Source: JAKJEP01 sp964580995 (lineage in GTDB: Bacteria; Planctomycetota; Phycisphaerae; Sedimentisphaerales; SM23-30). From it: DNA of 14,716 bases. Location: contig CAZOMV010000126.1 in NCBI GenBank assembly GCA_964580995.1, positions 1 through 14,716 of the forward strand, read 5' to 3'. The translations under genes were made by a program, and so were the position numbers. The notes under the pieces were generated by a model. That model made no database searches and was not told the origin of the DNA. It was given only the letters and a program-made list of their open reading frames with translations. Positions 14,399 to 14,716 of the stretch are shown piece by piece (position 1 is the first letter of the stretch; each line of letters starts with the position of its first letter).

Positions 14399-14602
14399 AT
14401 GGCAAAATTCAAGGCAAAACACAATGAAGAATGCAAAAGCGATGAACACACCAAGCATCTCTGTTATTTCGTATCGTATGGCTATCATGTGGATAATCCG
14501 GAAGACTACAAGGAATTAGTCGAGGAGCCAAAATTTAAGTGCTATTTTTGCGGACGTACTGCCCATCGTGCAGAAAGTCTTTGTAGTCCCAAGAATTTGT
14601 AA
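14399..14602 (+). CDS. Small cysteine-rich, probable zinc-ribbon protein
   Basis: A 67-residue basic protein from the ATG at 14399; the in-frame TTG at 14381 is less likely because the AAGG at 14386-14389 lies 9 bp before the ATG. Cysteines are at 12, 22, 48, 51 and 62. CYFCGRTAHRAESLC (48-62) is a CxxC...C arrangement with a nearby His, typical of small zinc-binding proteins, and I recall anonymous bacterial proteins ending in a similar CGRTA...LC-P segment. An acidic middle (NPEDYKELVEEP) separates it from the N-terminal MAKFKAKH. There is no signal peptide or membrane segment. Zinc binding and a role with nucleic acid or as an adaptor are inferred from the pattern; function is unknown. Confidence 0.65.
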   Translation: MAKFKAKHNEECKSDEHTKHLCYFVSYGYHVDNPEDYKELVEEPKFKCYFCGRTAHRAESLCSPKNL

Positions 14603-14716
14603 ATAGTTCTTCTTGTAGAAGCAAGGGTATACTGATACACACTTTTATACAGACGGAATCTCGGTAAGGTCTCGGCCAAGTGCATCTTGCGGGAATTGGT
14701 GAAAGGTTGATAATCG

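Noticed and set aside
14211..14405. Minus-strand ORF of 64 codons
   Set aside because: No start signal or family resemblance; low-complexity reading opposite non-coding DNA.
9712..14716. CRISPR array, tRNA attachment site or insertion-sequence ends
   Set aside because: No regularly spaced repeats, no tRNA-like fold and no matched terminal inverted repeats flanking a transposase were seen.

Overview
The window looks like chromosomal DNA of a free-living, polysaccharide-degrading bacterium of the PVC group, most likely a planctomycete (Phycisphaerae-like) or a relative. This is inferred from the gene repertoire: many exported glycoside hydrolases, SGNH esterases, DUF2961/GH172 proteins, beta-helix proteins, SSS-type symporters and a planctomycete-style tyrosine recombinase. 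No rRNA or other taxonomic marker is present, so the assignment is tentative.

Bases 1-9711 hold a tight, co-directional (+) cluster that reads as a fucoside utilisation locus. In order: the 3' end of a zinc-type (MDR) dehydrogenase; an L-fucose mutarotase (FucU); an exported SGNH esterase; an exported GH29 alpha-L-fucosidase fused to a C-terminal beta-propeller; an exported DUF2961/GH172 protein; an exported beta-helix protein; an exported stand-alone copy of the same beta-propeller; and a sodium:solute symporter. Gaps are 1 to about 90 bp and nearly every gene has an AGGAG-like ribosome binding site. The likely workflow is extracytoplasmic removal of acyl groups and of fucose or furanose units, uptake of the released sugar by the symporter, anomer exchange by FucU, and oxidation by the dehydrogenase. 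No sulfatase, fucose isomerase, kinase or aldolase is visible here.

The most striking point in this part is that the last ~300 residues of the fucosidase and the stand-alone protein encoded 2.6 kb downstream are close paralogues (about three quarters identical by eye, also strongly similar in DNA). The junction falls where the stand-alone protein's signal peptide ends.

Bases 9712-12365 are an accessory, decaying region. A tyrosine recombinase is broken by a frameshift just before its HxxR box; the missing H, R, H and Y residues are all present in the next frame. After it come two facing gene fragments in GC-rich DNA: a minus-strand piece of a LamG-repeat protein cut at both ends, and a plus-strand piece with the zinc site of a lethal-factor-like gluzincin metallopeptidase (HExxH plus a distal Glu). 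They look like debris from transfer and rearrangement.

Bases 12366-14716 carry three small, independent (+) genes: a ferritin-like/rubrerythrin-type di-iron protein, a single-pass membrane protein of unknown function, and a small cysteine-rich, probably zinc-binding protein. They are separated by 200-450 bp spacers, one of which contains a perfect 7-bp inverted repeat in front of a 25-codon ORF. No tRNA, rRNA, CRISPR array or insertion sequence was seen.
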